Source: an uncultured Bacteroidales bacterium (GTDB lineage Bacteria > Bacteroidota > Bacteroidia > Bacteroidales > Muribaculaceae). From it: a DNA stretch of 45,186 nucleotides. Numbering within the stretch: position 1 is the stretch's first letter; every line of letters begins with the position of its first letter. This document shows, in pieces, positions 7,401 to 15,409 of the stretch. The notes below the pieces were generated by a model. It ran no database searches and was not told where the DNA came from. It saw only the letters and a list, made by a program, of their open reading frames with translations. The position numbers and the translations under genes are program-made. The stretch is taken from the NCBI GenBank assembly GCA_902792435.1, contig CADAZN010000022.1, positions 1 through 45,186 on the forward strand. Reading direction: 5' to 3'.

Positions 7401-8825
7401 GTTAAATACGATTTGAGCAATATGCCTACACGACCCTATAAAGAGGCTCATGGCATTGTTTGGAAAGTTGTTGTAGATGGCTATGATGCTCAAGATGAGT
7501 TTGACTTGTTGCCACCATTAGGTGTAGGTCGTCATAAATTTGAGGTGTATTATAACCGCGATGATATGGATACGACATTCACGCCTTCGGTATCGATGGG
7601 TATGCGTCAACCATATACTCAAACTCCCATAGATAAAGACGGTTTCTGGTGTGTGAAGGATAGCGCGAGCGTTTATACAGTTTTCCTTGACATTACTGGC
7701 AAAACTAACAGCGATGGTCTTAATCGAATCAAGGTTACTGGAGGTAAAGACCATGATCATTTTGACATACCAGATGAATACAGCCGTTTCAATGTCCTCG
7801 TTCAAGCTGCTGGTTCAATGGCTACAGGTTTCGCTGCCGAGGCTGGTATGGGCAATGTGGAACTCACCTGGAACAATGAGAACAACGACTTTGAGGACGC
7901 TATGGGATTTAATGTTTACCGTTATAACTATATTCAAGTAGACTCTCTTGACCGTTGGGGTAATCCAACTGGTGTAATGATTACAGTTCCTGATACAGTT
8001 CGTCTTAATGAGATGGTTCTCGACCTTGATACTGACCATTTCACCGATTATGAGGTGACTCCAAATGAGACCTATTACTATTACTACAAGGTACTGAGTA
8101 CCGACCTTAAGGAGTATGATATCAGCAATGTGGTGGCTGCCACTCCGTTGACTTCAACCCTTGGCGATGCTAATGCCAGTGGTGAGGTTGATGTGGCAGA
8201 TGTTATCACAACTGTGAACTATGCCGCTGGCATGGAGCCAAGGCCGTTTATCTTCGAGGCTGCCGATGTGAATGTCGACACTGAGATTGATATCCTTGAC
8301 GTGATAGGCATTATCCGCATTATCACTAACCCGAATGCTGCTCCAGCTACCGCCTCTATCGAGAGCGTGGCAGAGTATTGGGTGAAGGACGGTGTGGTAT
8401 GGCTAGAGACTCCTGTTGACCTCGCCGGTGTTCAGGTAAGTCTGGATGCTCCTCGCAATAGCAGCATCACTCCAACCGAGGACCTCAACGGCTTTGAGAA
8501 GGTGAGCACTTGGCTTGCCGACAACGACTACCTGTTCCTCGCCTACAACATGGCAGGCCGCACCATCAGCGCTGGCCGTCACCCCATCCTGAACATTGGC
8601 GCCAACGAGATTGCCGACATTCGCCTGAGTGATGCCTACGGCCACAACGTGATGGCAACACCAAGCATCGTCACCGCAGTGGAGACTATCAACACCGACG
8701 GCAAACAGGCAGTGCCACAGGGCATCTATGACATGATGGGCCGCAAGCTCTCAAGCAAGGCAAGCGACCTCAACCGCCTGCCTCACGGCATCTACATCGT
8801 CAACGGCGTGAAAGTAGTTAAATAG
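4452..8825 (+). CDS. Secreted subtilisin-like (S8) protease with dockerin and C-terminal sorting signature
   Basis: A 1457-residue secreted serine protease. A signal peptide ends near residue 28 (LPLQAQ). Residues about 45-165 form an inhibitor-type propeptide (RPGQVIVKF to FAEPNYLA). The S8 domain spans about 180-500 with the full triad: Asp209 (ILDTGVD), His268 (NGHGTHCAG) and Ser457 (NGTSMATPM), and GSAGNN supplies the oxyanion Asn. Then come beta-rich regions, including a beta-helix-like part from about 640, a fibronectin-III-like domain near 1115-1235, a dockerin type I pair at about 1238-1298 (GDANASGEVDVADV) and a Bacteroidales surface-sorting-like tail (YDMMGRKL, LPHGIYIVNG, basic end). 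The ATG at 4452 and another at 4458 are both usable. The part coded by about 6370-7460 is far more AT-rich than the ends, so the gene is a mosaic. Confidence 0.92.
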   Translation: MIMKHPYLFKPILLAIAVFLAALPLQAQMVSNNNDDEVNKVDQYAPQYRPGQVIVKFRENSSVNLNCENGKLKSTGVSAIDKVMTTLGITEAEKLMPLTGDIKNRAPRKAKALSGREIVEPNLSKLYCLKFEENEERDVIQAVEMLKGLKEVEFAEPNYLAFIQSTEESTTYQAEPYYSQQWGLNAINMPQLWAMDKTDETRPVIAILDTGVDITHPDLADNIWTNPNEASGADYEDDDNNGYVDDVHGWDFIAGTAIIGNGMDRNGHGTHCAGIAAAVGNNGIGITGANPDALILPIKVMGDDGTGDIATICRGIDYATAAGAHVLSMSIGHGPSPSAVEYQALCKALTNYAVLVGSAGNNAKSIYDLSSPPGLHFPGAYDIVLGVMASDSNGQLAGFSNYDPDGPFFSKYNMDKAFSQEVTWNDEMMWNYDLMAPGVGIISTYLNGSYKSLNGTSMATPMVAGAISRILQVKGFDYARDYGLMGDMAVAKDGGLIDFAVFNAYQAACFDETNRQVALALIALDIDDSEGDGDGRFDAGETISIWPTIRSIWGHAENIKIAIEPYDENVPTDAIEVLDNNVDFGWSLNSRGSFKSKNPVRVHVSENAYDGMHLPYKIVITSDNLLAGVEQEHVFEVENGVELKGVIDHDLVLYPNVHYIVTNSVATPEDVTVTIMPGTKIEIKGNYELNFTGKLIAKGTPEDPIQFINSGRNITYIYGHSTGNKISNHGVYTNEDTTLFTFKRTPDTPIFFDPYYYFTSSTEIIDGDVLVNFQDFFADEIFMKNSGSLDLSNYKNLLRDTSFVTPLIEPIIAKMKELQAQYNTEDIMEGVDYAQHCVRLINYWYFLNEFDCDTLSYCKFSTPYRYNIYRLAIENCDFSLSPSMEIWNIGSCFDFIKYSNFVNQIGCYKSRFCNYANQHGFTYADRVLNNNIYKDDNYNGYLICPVDVGVGKTYTSNYPSYLGSSNENIVHNLVKDSYNGEGFVKYDLSNMPTRPYKEAHGIVWKVVVDGYDAQDEFDLLPPLGVGRHKFEVYYNRDDMDTTFTPSVSMGMRQPYTQTPIDKDGFWCVKDSASVYTVFLDITGKTNSDGLNRIKVTGGKDHDHFDIPDEYSRFNVLVQAAGSMATGFAAEAGMGNVELTWNNENNDFEDAMGFNVYRYNYIQVDSLDRWGNPTGVMITVPDTVRLNEMVLDLDTDHFTDYEVTPNETYYYYYKVLSTDLKEYDISNVVAATPLTSTLGDANASGEVDVADVITTVNYAAGMEPRPFIFEAADVNVDTEIDILDVIGIIRIITNPNAAPATASIESVAEYWVKDGVVWLETPVDLAGVQVSLDAPRNSSITPTEDLNGFEKVSTWLADNDYLFLAYNMAGRTISAGRHPILNIGANEIADIRLSDAYGHNVMATPSIVTAVETINTDGKQAVPQGIYDMMGRKLSSKASDLNRLPHGIYIVNGVKVVK

Positions 8826-8832
8826 TTTTATC

Positions 8833-8900
8833 ACACAAATTACCATCAATTATCCATAAATTTTAATTATAATTCGTGGTAAATTCATGGCAATTTGTGT
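8833..8900. terminator. Long inverted repeat between the two giant secreted-protein genes
   Basis: A 14-bp stem with one G-T pair joins 8833-8846 (starting ACACAAATT) to 8887-8900 (ending AATTTGTGT), with a small AATTATAATT palindrome inside. It follows the S8 stop by 8 bp and ends 13 bp before the next ATG. It may reduce read-through or protect the mRNA 3' end; the following A run is not a typical T tract. Confidence 0.45.
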
Positions 8901-8913
8901 TTAAAAAAAGATA

Positions 8914-11900
8914 ATGAAGAAATTTCTATTTATAATAATTTGTGTGACTGCGTGTCTTTGGGCTAGGGCGGGGAATGTGGTGTCGCTGCCCACAGCCTCG
9001 GGTGCGCCGGGTGAGGAGGTGACGCTCACCGTCGCCCTCGCCAACGATGACCCCGTGAGCGCCATGCAGCTGCAAGTGCCCGTCCCCGATGCCTTCACTG
9101 TGGTGGAAAACAGCGAGGTGCTGACCTCCCGAGCTGCCAGCCACAGCGCCAAGGTGGGCATACGCGACGGCGTGCTCAACATCATGGTGTGGAGCAATGG
9201 CATGGCGACCATAGCACCAGGCAGCGGCGACGTGCTCTCGTTCCGGGTGTTGCTCGGCAACGAGCCGCAGACCATCGCCCTCGATGCCACCAAGGTCACT
9301 ATCACCGATGCCAGCGGCAACTCTCTCGAAGCCTCTGCCACTAGTGGCTCACTCACTATCGCTGCCGCCAAGGCGCAGCTCGCCACGCGCGACATCGACT
9401 TTGGGCATATCCCCATCCGCAGCGTTTACCACCAGAGTCTGCAGGTGACCAATGTGGGCAATATCCCGCTTATCATCAGTGGCATTGAGCCAAGCGCTGT
9501 GGAGTTCTCGAGCGAGACGCCATTCCCCTATGAGATTGATCCAGGCAACACTGGCTATGTCGACATTACCTACAGCCCCGTGGAACGTGGCGCGATAGAG
9601 GAGACCGTGCGACTGCTGAGCAACAATATCGCTGGTACCAACACCATCCGCGTTGTTGCCGATCCCTTTGCCGTCAACGAGCTCCATGTGGAGAACGCCA
9701 GCGGCATCGCCGACAGCACTGTGACCATTCCCTTGCGAGTGAACAATATGGATGCCATCACTGGCTTCCAGTTTGAGTTTGACCTACCCGAACAGCTGCA
9801 ATATGTTGACGGCTCGTTCGCCCTGAGCGACCGAAAAGGCGACCACCAACTGGTGGTGACTCACAACAATGGCAAGCTCCGTGCCATTGCCTATTCGCTT
9901 GGTAACAGCACCTTCAGCGGCAACGATGGCGTGATTGCCTCGTTCGACGTGAAACTCAATGGCCGCTATGGCTGCAACCTGGGCGCAAGCAAAGCCGTGC
10001 TTACTGCCATCTATAAAGGTCAGGACATGGACGTGCTGAGCGACAAGTATGAGGGCTATATCGACATTCAGAGCCCTCAGTTGAACGCTCAAGACCAACT
10101 TGACCTTGGCGCCACTCCAGTGACTGAGGTCGCCAATGGCGAGGTGAATGTCTATAACTACGGTAGTGCTCCTTTGCGCATCGACCGCGTGGTGTTCAAT
10201 GCTGATGGCTTTACCGTGGCCGAGTCGTTCCCATTGGTTATTGAACCTTGGCAGGGCGTAACACTCCATGTGTCGTTCAACGGCCAGGAGCAGGCGCCAT
10301 TTGAGGCAATGATGCAGCTCTACAGCAATGACCCCGATCACCGCCTGCACAACATCGTTGTCACTGGCTCACGCTTTGCGCCAAACTACCTGCATTTCAC
10401 TGCCGAAGATGTGTTGAACGATGGCGCTCTGCTTCTGCACGTTGACCTGAGCAACTACGACCCAGTGGATGGTATCCAGTTCGATGTCACTTACCCTAGC
10501 CAGTGGTTCACGCCAACCGATGAGTACACATGGGGCGAGCGCGCCAACGGCTTCTCGATGGCACATCGCAGCATTGGCAACGGCGTGATTCGCTGCTTCA
10601 TATACTCATTAGCAAATAGCGAGATTGCACCAGGCGAGGGTAGGGTAGTGACAATGAAGTTCGCCACCACTGACGGCGTTCCAGAGGGCACCTATACGCT
10701 CTCGTTCGACAACCTGAAAGCCGGCACCGCCGACCTTGTCGACAAAATCGCCGGCGGCGACAACGAGTGCTCATTCAATGTCACTCGCTTTATCTATACT
10801 TCTTCTTTGACACTCGACAAAGAAACTGCGACCATCCACATGGGCGAATCTCTTCCTTTGCTGGCATCTTATGAGCCTAGCGATGCTACCGATCCGGCTC
10901 TCATTTGGGAAAGCAGCGACCCGTCTGTGCTTCAGGTTCAAGGCGATGGTTCTAATGCCGTTGTTACGCCCGTAGCTTTAGGAACTGCTGTGGTTACAGT
11001 TAGAACAGGAGATGGAAGCGAGCTCTCAGCAACCTGCGAGGTGACTGTTGCCCCAACCCTCGTCTCAGGCTTGACCCTTGACAAGGAGTCAGCAACTATC
11101 CATATGGGTGAGACTGTTGCTTTAACAGCTAGCTATGAGCCTATTGATGCGACAGCTCCTGGATTGGTTTGGGAATCTAGCGATGAGTCGGTAGTACAAG
11201 TGCAAGGTGATGGCGTAAATGCTGTTGTAACTCCAATAGCTTTAGGAACTGCTGTGGTTACAGTAAGAACAGGCGACGGCAGCGGCCTCTCTGCCTCTTG
11301 CGAGGTGACCGTCGCCGCAACTTTAGTGTCAGGCTTGACGCTCGACAAGGAGTCGGCTAGAATAGAGATGCATGAGACGCTTGGCTTGACAGCGAATTAT
11401 GTTCCCGAGAACGCTACGGCTCCCGGCCTCGTCTGGGAGTCAAGTGACGAGTCAATAGTGACAGTTGAGGCCCAAGAAGGCGGCTTGACGGCAGTTGTTA
11501 CCCCTGTTGCCCTCGGCACCGCGACAATCACCGTGCGCACCAGCGACGGCAGCGGCCTCTCAGCCTCTTGTGAGGTGACCGTCGCTGCGACCCTCGTTTC
11601 AGGCTTGACCCTTGATAAGGAGTCAGCTAGCATTGAGATGCATGAGACGCTTGGCTTGACAGCGAATTATGTTCCCGAGAACGCTACGTCTCCCGGCCTC
11701 GTCTGGGAGTCAAGCGACGAGTCGATAGTGACAGTTGAGCCTCAAGGCGACGGCCTGACGGCAGTTGTTACCCCTGTTGCCCTCGGCACCGCAACAATCA
11801 CCGTGCGCACCAGCGACGGCAGCTGCCTCTCAGCCTCTTGTGAGGTTACTGTCGCTCCTACTCTCGTCTCAGGCTTGACCCTCGATGTTGATTATGATAC

Positions 11901-12312
11901 GTTGTTCATCAACGACGAATTGCAGATAACAGCGTTTGTTGAACCAGAGAATGCTACTGATGGATCAGTAACTTGGGAGAGTAGTAACCCGGAGATTGTC
12001 GATATTCAGACTGTGGAGGAAAATGTGGTGACTGTTGTTGCTAAGGCTCTCGGAACTGCAACTATTACTGCTACCACTAATGATGGCAGTTCGCTGACCG
12101 CAAACTGCGTGATAGAAGTAATCAGACAGTCTATCTTTGGCGACGTGAACTGCGACGGATATGTTACCACAGCCGATATCACAGCGCTTTATAATTATCT
12201 CCTCAACGGCGATGAGACTTATATTGCTACAAGCGATGTTGACGGTGATGGCTTTATCACTACCGTTGATATCACCGTGATATACAATATTCTCCTTGGT
12301 ACAAGAAAGTAG
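8914..12312 (+). CDS. Giant secreted protein: cohesin-like, ASH-like and BIG_2 domains, C-terminal dockerin
   Basis: An 1132-residue secreted protein. A signal peptide (MKKFLFIIICVTACLWARAG) is followed by alternating beta-sandwich modules. Cohesin-like domains lie at about 20-150, 255-385 and 492-625 (SAMQLQVPVPDAF, TGFQFEFDLPEQL, DGIQFDVTYPSQW). ASH/choice-of-anchor-like domains lie at about 153-253 and 388-490. Five bacterial Ig-like BIG_2 repeats start near residues 630, 716, 804, 894 and 984, each with LTLDKE and WESSD landmarks. A dockerin type I domain with two GDVNCDGYVTTADI-like loops forms residues 1073-1132. It lacks the MGRK-type sorting tail. Repeats three and four are near-identical at DNA level (270-bp period), a sign of recent duplication. 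The role is probably structural or adhesive at the surface; partnership with the dockerin of the preceding protease is inference. Confidence 0.85.
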   Translation: MKKFLFIIICVTACLWARAGNVVSLPTASGAPGEEVTLTVALANDDPVSAMQLQVPVPDAFTVVENSEVLTSRAASHSAKVGIRDGVLNIMVWSNGMATIAPGSGDVLSFRVLLGNEPQTIALDATKVTITDASGNSLEASATSGSLTIAAAKAQLATRDIDFGHIPIRSVYHQSLQVTNVGNIPLIISGIEPSAVEFSSETPFPYEIDPGNTGYVDITYSPVERGAIEETVRLLSNNIAGTNTIRVVADPFAVNELHVENASGIADSTVTIPLRVNNMDAITGFQFEFDLPEQLQYVDGSFALSDRKGDHQLVVTHNNGKLRAIAYSLGNSTFSGNDGVIASFDVKLNGRYGCNLGASKAVLTAIYKGQDMDVLSDKYEGYIDIQSPQLNAQDQLDLGATPVTEVANGEVNVYNYGSAPLRIDRVVFNADGFTVAESFPLVIEPWQGVTLHVSFNGQEQAPFEAMMQLYSNDPDHRLHNIVVTGSRFAPNYLHFTAEDVLNDGALLLHVDLSNYDPVDGIQFDVTYPSQWFTPTDEYTWGERANGFSMAHRSIGNGVIRCFIYSLANSEIAPGEGRVVTMKFATTDGVPEGTYTLSFDNLKAGTADLVDKIAGGDNECSFNVTRFIYTSSLTLDKETATIHMGESLPLLASYEPSDATDPALIWESSDPSVLQVQGDGSNAVVTPVALGTAVVTVRTGDGSELSATCEVTVAPTLVSGLTLDKESATIHMGETVALTASYEPIDATAPGLVWESSDESVVQVQGDGVNAVVTPIALGTAVVTVRTGDGSGLSASCEVTVAATLVSGLTLDKESARIEMHETLGLTANYVPENATAPGLVWESSDESIVTVEAQEGGLTAVVTPVALGTATITVRTSDGSGLSASCEVTVAATLVSGLTLDKESASIEMHETLGLTANYVPENATSPGLVWESSDESIVTVEPQGDGLTAVVTPVALGTATITVRTSDGSCLSASCEVTVAPTLVSGLTLDVDYDTLFINDELQITAFVEPENATDGSVTWESSNPEIVDIQTVEENVVTVVAKALGTATITATTNDGSSLTANCVIEVIRQSIFGDVNCDGYVTTADITALYNYLLNGDETYIATSDVDGDGFITTVDITVIYNILLGTRK

Positions 12313-12327
12313 AAAATAATACACTTA

Positions 12328-12365
12328 AAAAGTGCCGTGATGGGTGAGCCCACCACGGCACTTTT
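12328..12365. terminator. Two-way hairpin terminator between convergent genes
   Basis: AAAAGTGCCGTG (12328-12339) pairs with CACGGCACTTTT (12354-12365), and TGGG/CCCA extends the stem inside. A and T runs at both ends let it act for the plus-strand gene ending at 12312 and the minus-strand efflux operon ending at 12381. Confidence 0.9.
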
Positions 12366-12380
12366 GTTATTTTGCTGATT

Positions 12381-13484
12381 TTATGAGCGCTTGCGGTAGG
12401 TGAGGGCTGCCCCTAGGTTCATGACCACGGCGAGGATGGCGAGAGCGAGGAAGTTGAAGCGCATGTCGTAGAAGGTGGCGCCTTTCATGAACACTGAGCG
12501 CATAATGGAGATGAAATAGCGCGGTGGTAGCATGTAGGTCACATATTGTGCCCATTGTGGCATTGACTCGATGGGCGTGAGCAAGCCGCTCATGAGCATG
12601 AACACCATGACGAAGAAGAACATGAAGAACACTGCCTGCTGCATGGTTGATGAGATGTTGGAGGCAATAAGGCCAAATCCCGAAATCACAAGGATGAAGA
12701 GGAAAGCACCGGTGTAGATGGTGAGCAAGCTGCCCACTGCCGTTTGTCCATAGACCAGCCAAGCCACAATCAGTGCTATGGTGATGACAATGAGTCCGGC
12801 TACCCAATAGACGATGAGTTTGGCGAGGGTGAAGGAGAAACGGCTCACTGGCGTCACGTTAATCTGCTCGATTGTGCCAGCCTCTTTCTCGCCCACTAGG
12901 TTCAGCGCCGGCAAGAATCCTGTGATGATGATGATGAGAATCACAAGGATAGCAGGTATCATGAAGTTGCGGTATTCCAAAGTGGGGTTGTAGCGGTTCT
13001 GAATCACGACGAGGTCTCCCGCTTGTGCCGGTGAGAGGCTCGCGCGCATCTCCTTGATGCTTGCGGCGAGGGTCTGAGCGAGATACTGTGAACCTAAGCT
13101 GCCTTTGGTAGCATTCACACTGTTGGCACTGATGCTCAACTTCTTGGTGCTGCCAGTAATAAAGCTTTTCTCAAAGTCTTGCGGAATCTCGAGGATGGCA
13201 TCCACATCGCCGTGCTCCAAGCTCTTGAACGAGAGGTCGAAGCCGCCAGTTACACTGTGCAACGTGAGGTACTCGCTGGCATTGATTTTGTTGATGATGC
13301 GTTGCGAAAGCTGCGAGTGGTCATTGTCGACAACACTCACGTTAACATGGCGCACGTCCATCGTCGTCACCCAAGGAATGATGAGCATTATCATGATGGG
13401 GAAAGCCACCACAAGTCTGGGCAGAAATGAGTTGCGCTTGAATTGCAGCACCTCTTTTTTCAGTAATACTTTCAGTGTCGACAT
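12381..13484 (-). CDS. ABC transporter permease, ABC-2 type (YbhR/YhhJ-like)
   Basis: A 367-residue inner membrane permease, the last gene of the efflux operon. It has one membrane segment near residues 25-45 (VVAFPIMIMLIIPW), a periplasmic domain of about 130 residues, and five or so segments from about residue 175 to the end (AILVILIIIITGFLPAL, the Gly-rich FILVISGFGLIASNISS, FFMFFFVMVFMLMSGLLTPI). The sequence GEKEAGTIEQINVTPVSRF before the second segment and LLTPIESMPQWAQ near the end are typical of the ABC2_membrane family used for drug and bile-salt-like export. It is paired with the related permease just upstream, with 6 bp between them. Confidence 0.88.
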   Translation of the reverse strand: MSTLKVLLKKEVLQFKRNSFLPRLVVAFPIMIMLIIPWVTTMDVRHVNVSVVDNDHSQLSQRIINKINASEYLTLHSVTGGFDLSFKSLEHGDVDAILEIPQDFEKSFITGSTKKLSISANSVNATKGSLGSQYLAQTLAASIKEMRASLSPAQAGDLVVIQNRYNPTLEYRNFMIPAILVILIIIITGFLPALNLVGEKEAGTIEQINVTPVSRFSFTLAKLIVYWVAGLIVITIALIVAWLVYGQTAVGSLLTIYTGAFLFILVISGFGLIASNISSTMQQAVFFMFFFVMVFMLMSGLLTPIESMPQWAQYVTYMLPPRYFISIMRSVFMKGATFYDMRFNFLALAILAVVMNLGAALTYRKRS

Positions 13485-13490
13485 GGGCGT

Positions 13491-14585
13491 TTATTCTAAT
13501 TTGTCTTTGAAATTCTTTAAAGCGATAGCCAGCAGAGCGAGAGTCATTCCCACAAGGATGAGGAAGTCTTTGAGAATGAGACCGAATGAGGCACCTTGAA
13601 TAAGGAGTTTGCGCATGGCATCGATATACCATCGTGCCGGCACTATAGCCGAGACAGGCTTGAGCACGGCAGGCATGTTCTCGACGGGGAACATCATGCC
13701 CGAAAGCATGACGATGGGCATAATCATCACGGCAGCCGAGATGAGGAGAGCCACAATCTGCTGCTTGGCGATGGTGGAGATGAGGAGTCCTAATGAGAGC
13801 GAAAGCAACAGATATACCAGCGACACCACGATGATACTGCTCAAGTTGCCCGACATGGGGATGCCAAGCACAAAACGCGCCAGCAGCAGTATTGTCGTCA
13901 GGTTGATGCACGAGAGGATGAAATAGGGCGTCATCTTGGCAAGGATGATGGTGAGCGGGCGCACGGGTGAGACGAGTAGCACATCCATCGTGCCAGTTTC
14001 TTTTTCGCGAACTATCGCTACCGAGGTGAGCATGGCGCAAATGAGGATGAAAATCATGCCCATAATGCCAGGCACGAAGTTGAATGCGCTCTTCATTTGT
14101 GGGTTGAAGAGCATGTGGGTTTCCACCAGGCTGTTGCTCTGCATGAGTTCGCCAGCAAGGATGTTGTTTAGGTATCCTGCTCCTGCCTGAGCGGTGTTGG
14201 TATTGGAGGCATCCATGATGAACTGCATCGCAGCCTTACCATTGCCATTTTGCTTCCACTGGGTCATGAGACGGTCGAAATCGTGGGCAAACACCACAAT
14301 GGCATCCACCTTGCCCGAGCGCAGATTTTGGTCAATCTCGTGTTCAGCAATGGCACCTTTATAGGTGATATATGGGTTTGAGGACAACTTGTTGATGCTC
14401 TGCCTAATTTGTTCGTCCCATTTTGGCACAACAACGGCCACATTCACGTTGTTGACCTCGGTAGAGATGGCAAAGCCGAAGAGAAGTATTTGCACCACAG
14501 GCATGAGCAGCGCAATGAGCATCGTGCGGCTATCGCGCAAGATGTGAAGCGTCTCTTTCTTTACAAATTTCAAAAAACCTCTCAT
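13491..14585 (-). CDS. ABC transporter permease, ABC-2 type (YbhS-like)
   Basis: A 364-residue inner membrane permease similar in layout to its downstream partner: an N-terminal segment (MLIALLMPVVQILLFGFAI), a periplasmic domain to about residue 165, then five segments. GTMDVLLVSPVRP and MMFPVENMPAVLK are the family landmarks. The two permeases probably form a heterodimer that, with the two ATPases, drives export through the HlyD-like and TolC-like parts coded upstream. The start is separated from the upstream ATPase stop by a 77-bp spacer filled with TATCAG-type repeats, which is unusual because the other joints of this operon are 15 bp or less. Confidence 0.88.
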   Translation of the reverse strand: MRGFLKFVKKETLHILRDSRTMLIALLMPVVQILLFGFAISTEVNNVNVAVVVPKWDEQIRQSINKLSSNPYITYKGAIAEHEIDQNLRSGKVDAIVVFAHDFDRLMTQWKQNGNGKAAMQFIMDASNTNTAQAGAGYLNNILAGELMQSNSLVETHMLFNPQMKSAFNFVPGIMGMIFILICAMLTSVAIVREKETGTMDVLLVSPVRPLTIILAKMTPYFILSCINLTTILLLARFVLGIPMSGNLSSIIVVSLVYLLLSLSLGLLISTIAKQQIVALLISAAVMIMPIVMLSGMMFPVENMPAVLKPVSAIVPARWYIDAMRKLLIQGASFGLILKDFLILVGMTLALLAIALKNFKDKLE

Positions 14586-14662
14586 GTGAGTTATGAGTTA
14601 TCAGTAGTCAGTTATCAGTTATCAGCAATCAGTTGATTGTAAATTATGAATTATGAGTTATT
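14586..14662. repeat. TATCAG-type short repeat inside an operon
   Basis: The spacer between the ATPase and permease genes holds TTATCAGT/AGTAGTCAGT units and then AATTATGAATTATGAG. The same family fills the spacers at 1544-1985 and 31107-31222. In all three cases the TATCAG part lies next to the start codon of the downstream minus-strand gene. Confidence 0.7.
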
Positions 14663-15409
14663 TCAGTCTCCTCGTTGGGCGTCGCGGGCGAGGATTCGGA
14701 ATACTTGGTCCATTGATGCGGCGTTAAACGACTTCTTCAGATTGGCGGGGGTGTCGAGGGCTTTGATTTTGCCGTCGACCATCATCGAGATGCGGTTGCA
14801 ATACTCCGCTTCGTCCATATAGTGGGTAGTGACAAAGATTGTGGTGCCTTCGCTTGCCGCCTGGTAGATCATTTCCCAGAACTGGCGACGCGTGATGGGA
14901 TCGACACCGCCGGTGGGTTCGTCAAGGAACACTATCTCGGGACGATGCAGGGTGGCGACGGCAAACGCGAGTTTCTGCTTCCATCCCAAGGGTAGAGAAC
15001 CTACCATTGTGTCGCGCTCCTCGATGAATTCGAGCTTATGGAGTAGGGCTGTGGCACGCTCCTTGAGTTCACGGCTCTTAACTCCATAGATACCCCCGAA
15101 GAGTTCCATGTTTTCCATCATCGTGAGGTCGTCGTAGAGCGAAAAACGCTGGCTCATGTAGCCGATGTGCCGCTTGATTTTCTCACCTTCTTTCACCACG
15201 TCAAATCCTGCCACTGTGCCACTGCCACTGGTGGGGTAGCTTAGTCCGCATAGCATGCGCATTGCTGTGGTCTTGCCGGCTCCGTTGGCCCCGAGGAAGC
15301 CGAAAATCTCGCCGCGCTCCACCTCAAAAGTGATGTGGTCGACTGCAGTGAAAGTACCAAATTGCTTGGTAAGGTCTTTCACCTGTATTATAAAATCAGT
15401 GTTGCTCAT
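14663..15409 (-). CDS. ABC transporter ATPase (YbhF C-terminal-half-like)
   Basis: A 248-residue ATPase. Walker A is GANGAGKTT (about residues 39-47), Walker B is VFLDEPTGGVD and the switch histidine is in FVTTHYMDEAEY. The signature motif is LPLGWKQKL rather than LSGGQ; such a form is usual in the C-terminal half of YbhF-type exporters, where two ATPase halves are fused. Here the halves are separate genes. It starts inside the end of the upstream ATPase gene (14-bp overlap), a further sign of one transcript and coupled translation. Confidence 0.92.
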   Translation of the reverse strand: MSNTDFIIQVKDLTKQFGTFTAVDHITFEVERGEIFGFLGANGAGKTTAMRMLCGLSYPTSGSGTVAGFDVVKEGEKIKRHIGYMSQRFSLYDDLTMMENMELFGGIYGVKSRELKERATALLHKLEFIEERDTMVGSLPLGWKQKLAFAVATLHRPEIVFLDEPTGGVDPITRRQFWEMIYQAASEGTTIFVTTHYMDEAEYCNRISMMVDGKIKALDTPANLKKSFNAASMDQVFRILARDAQRGD

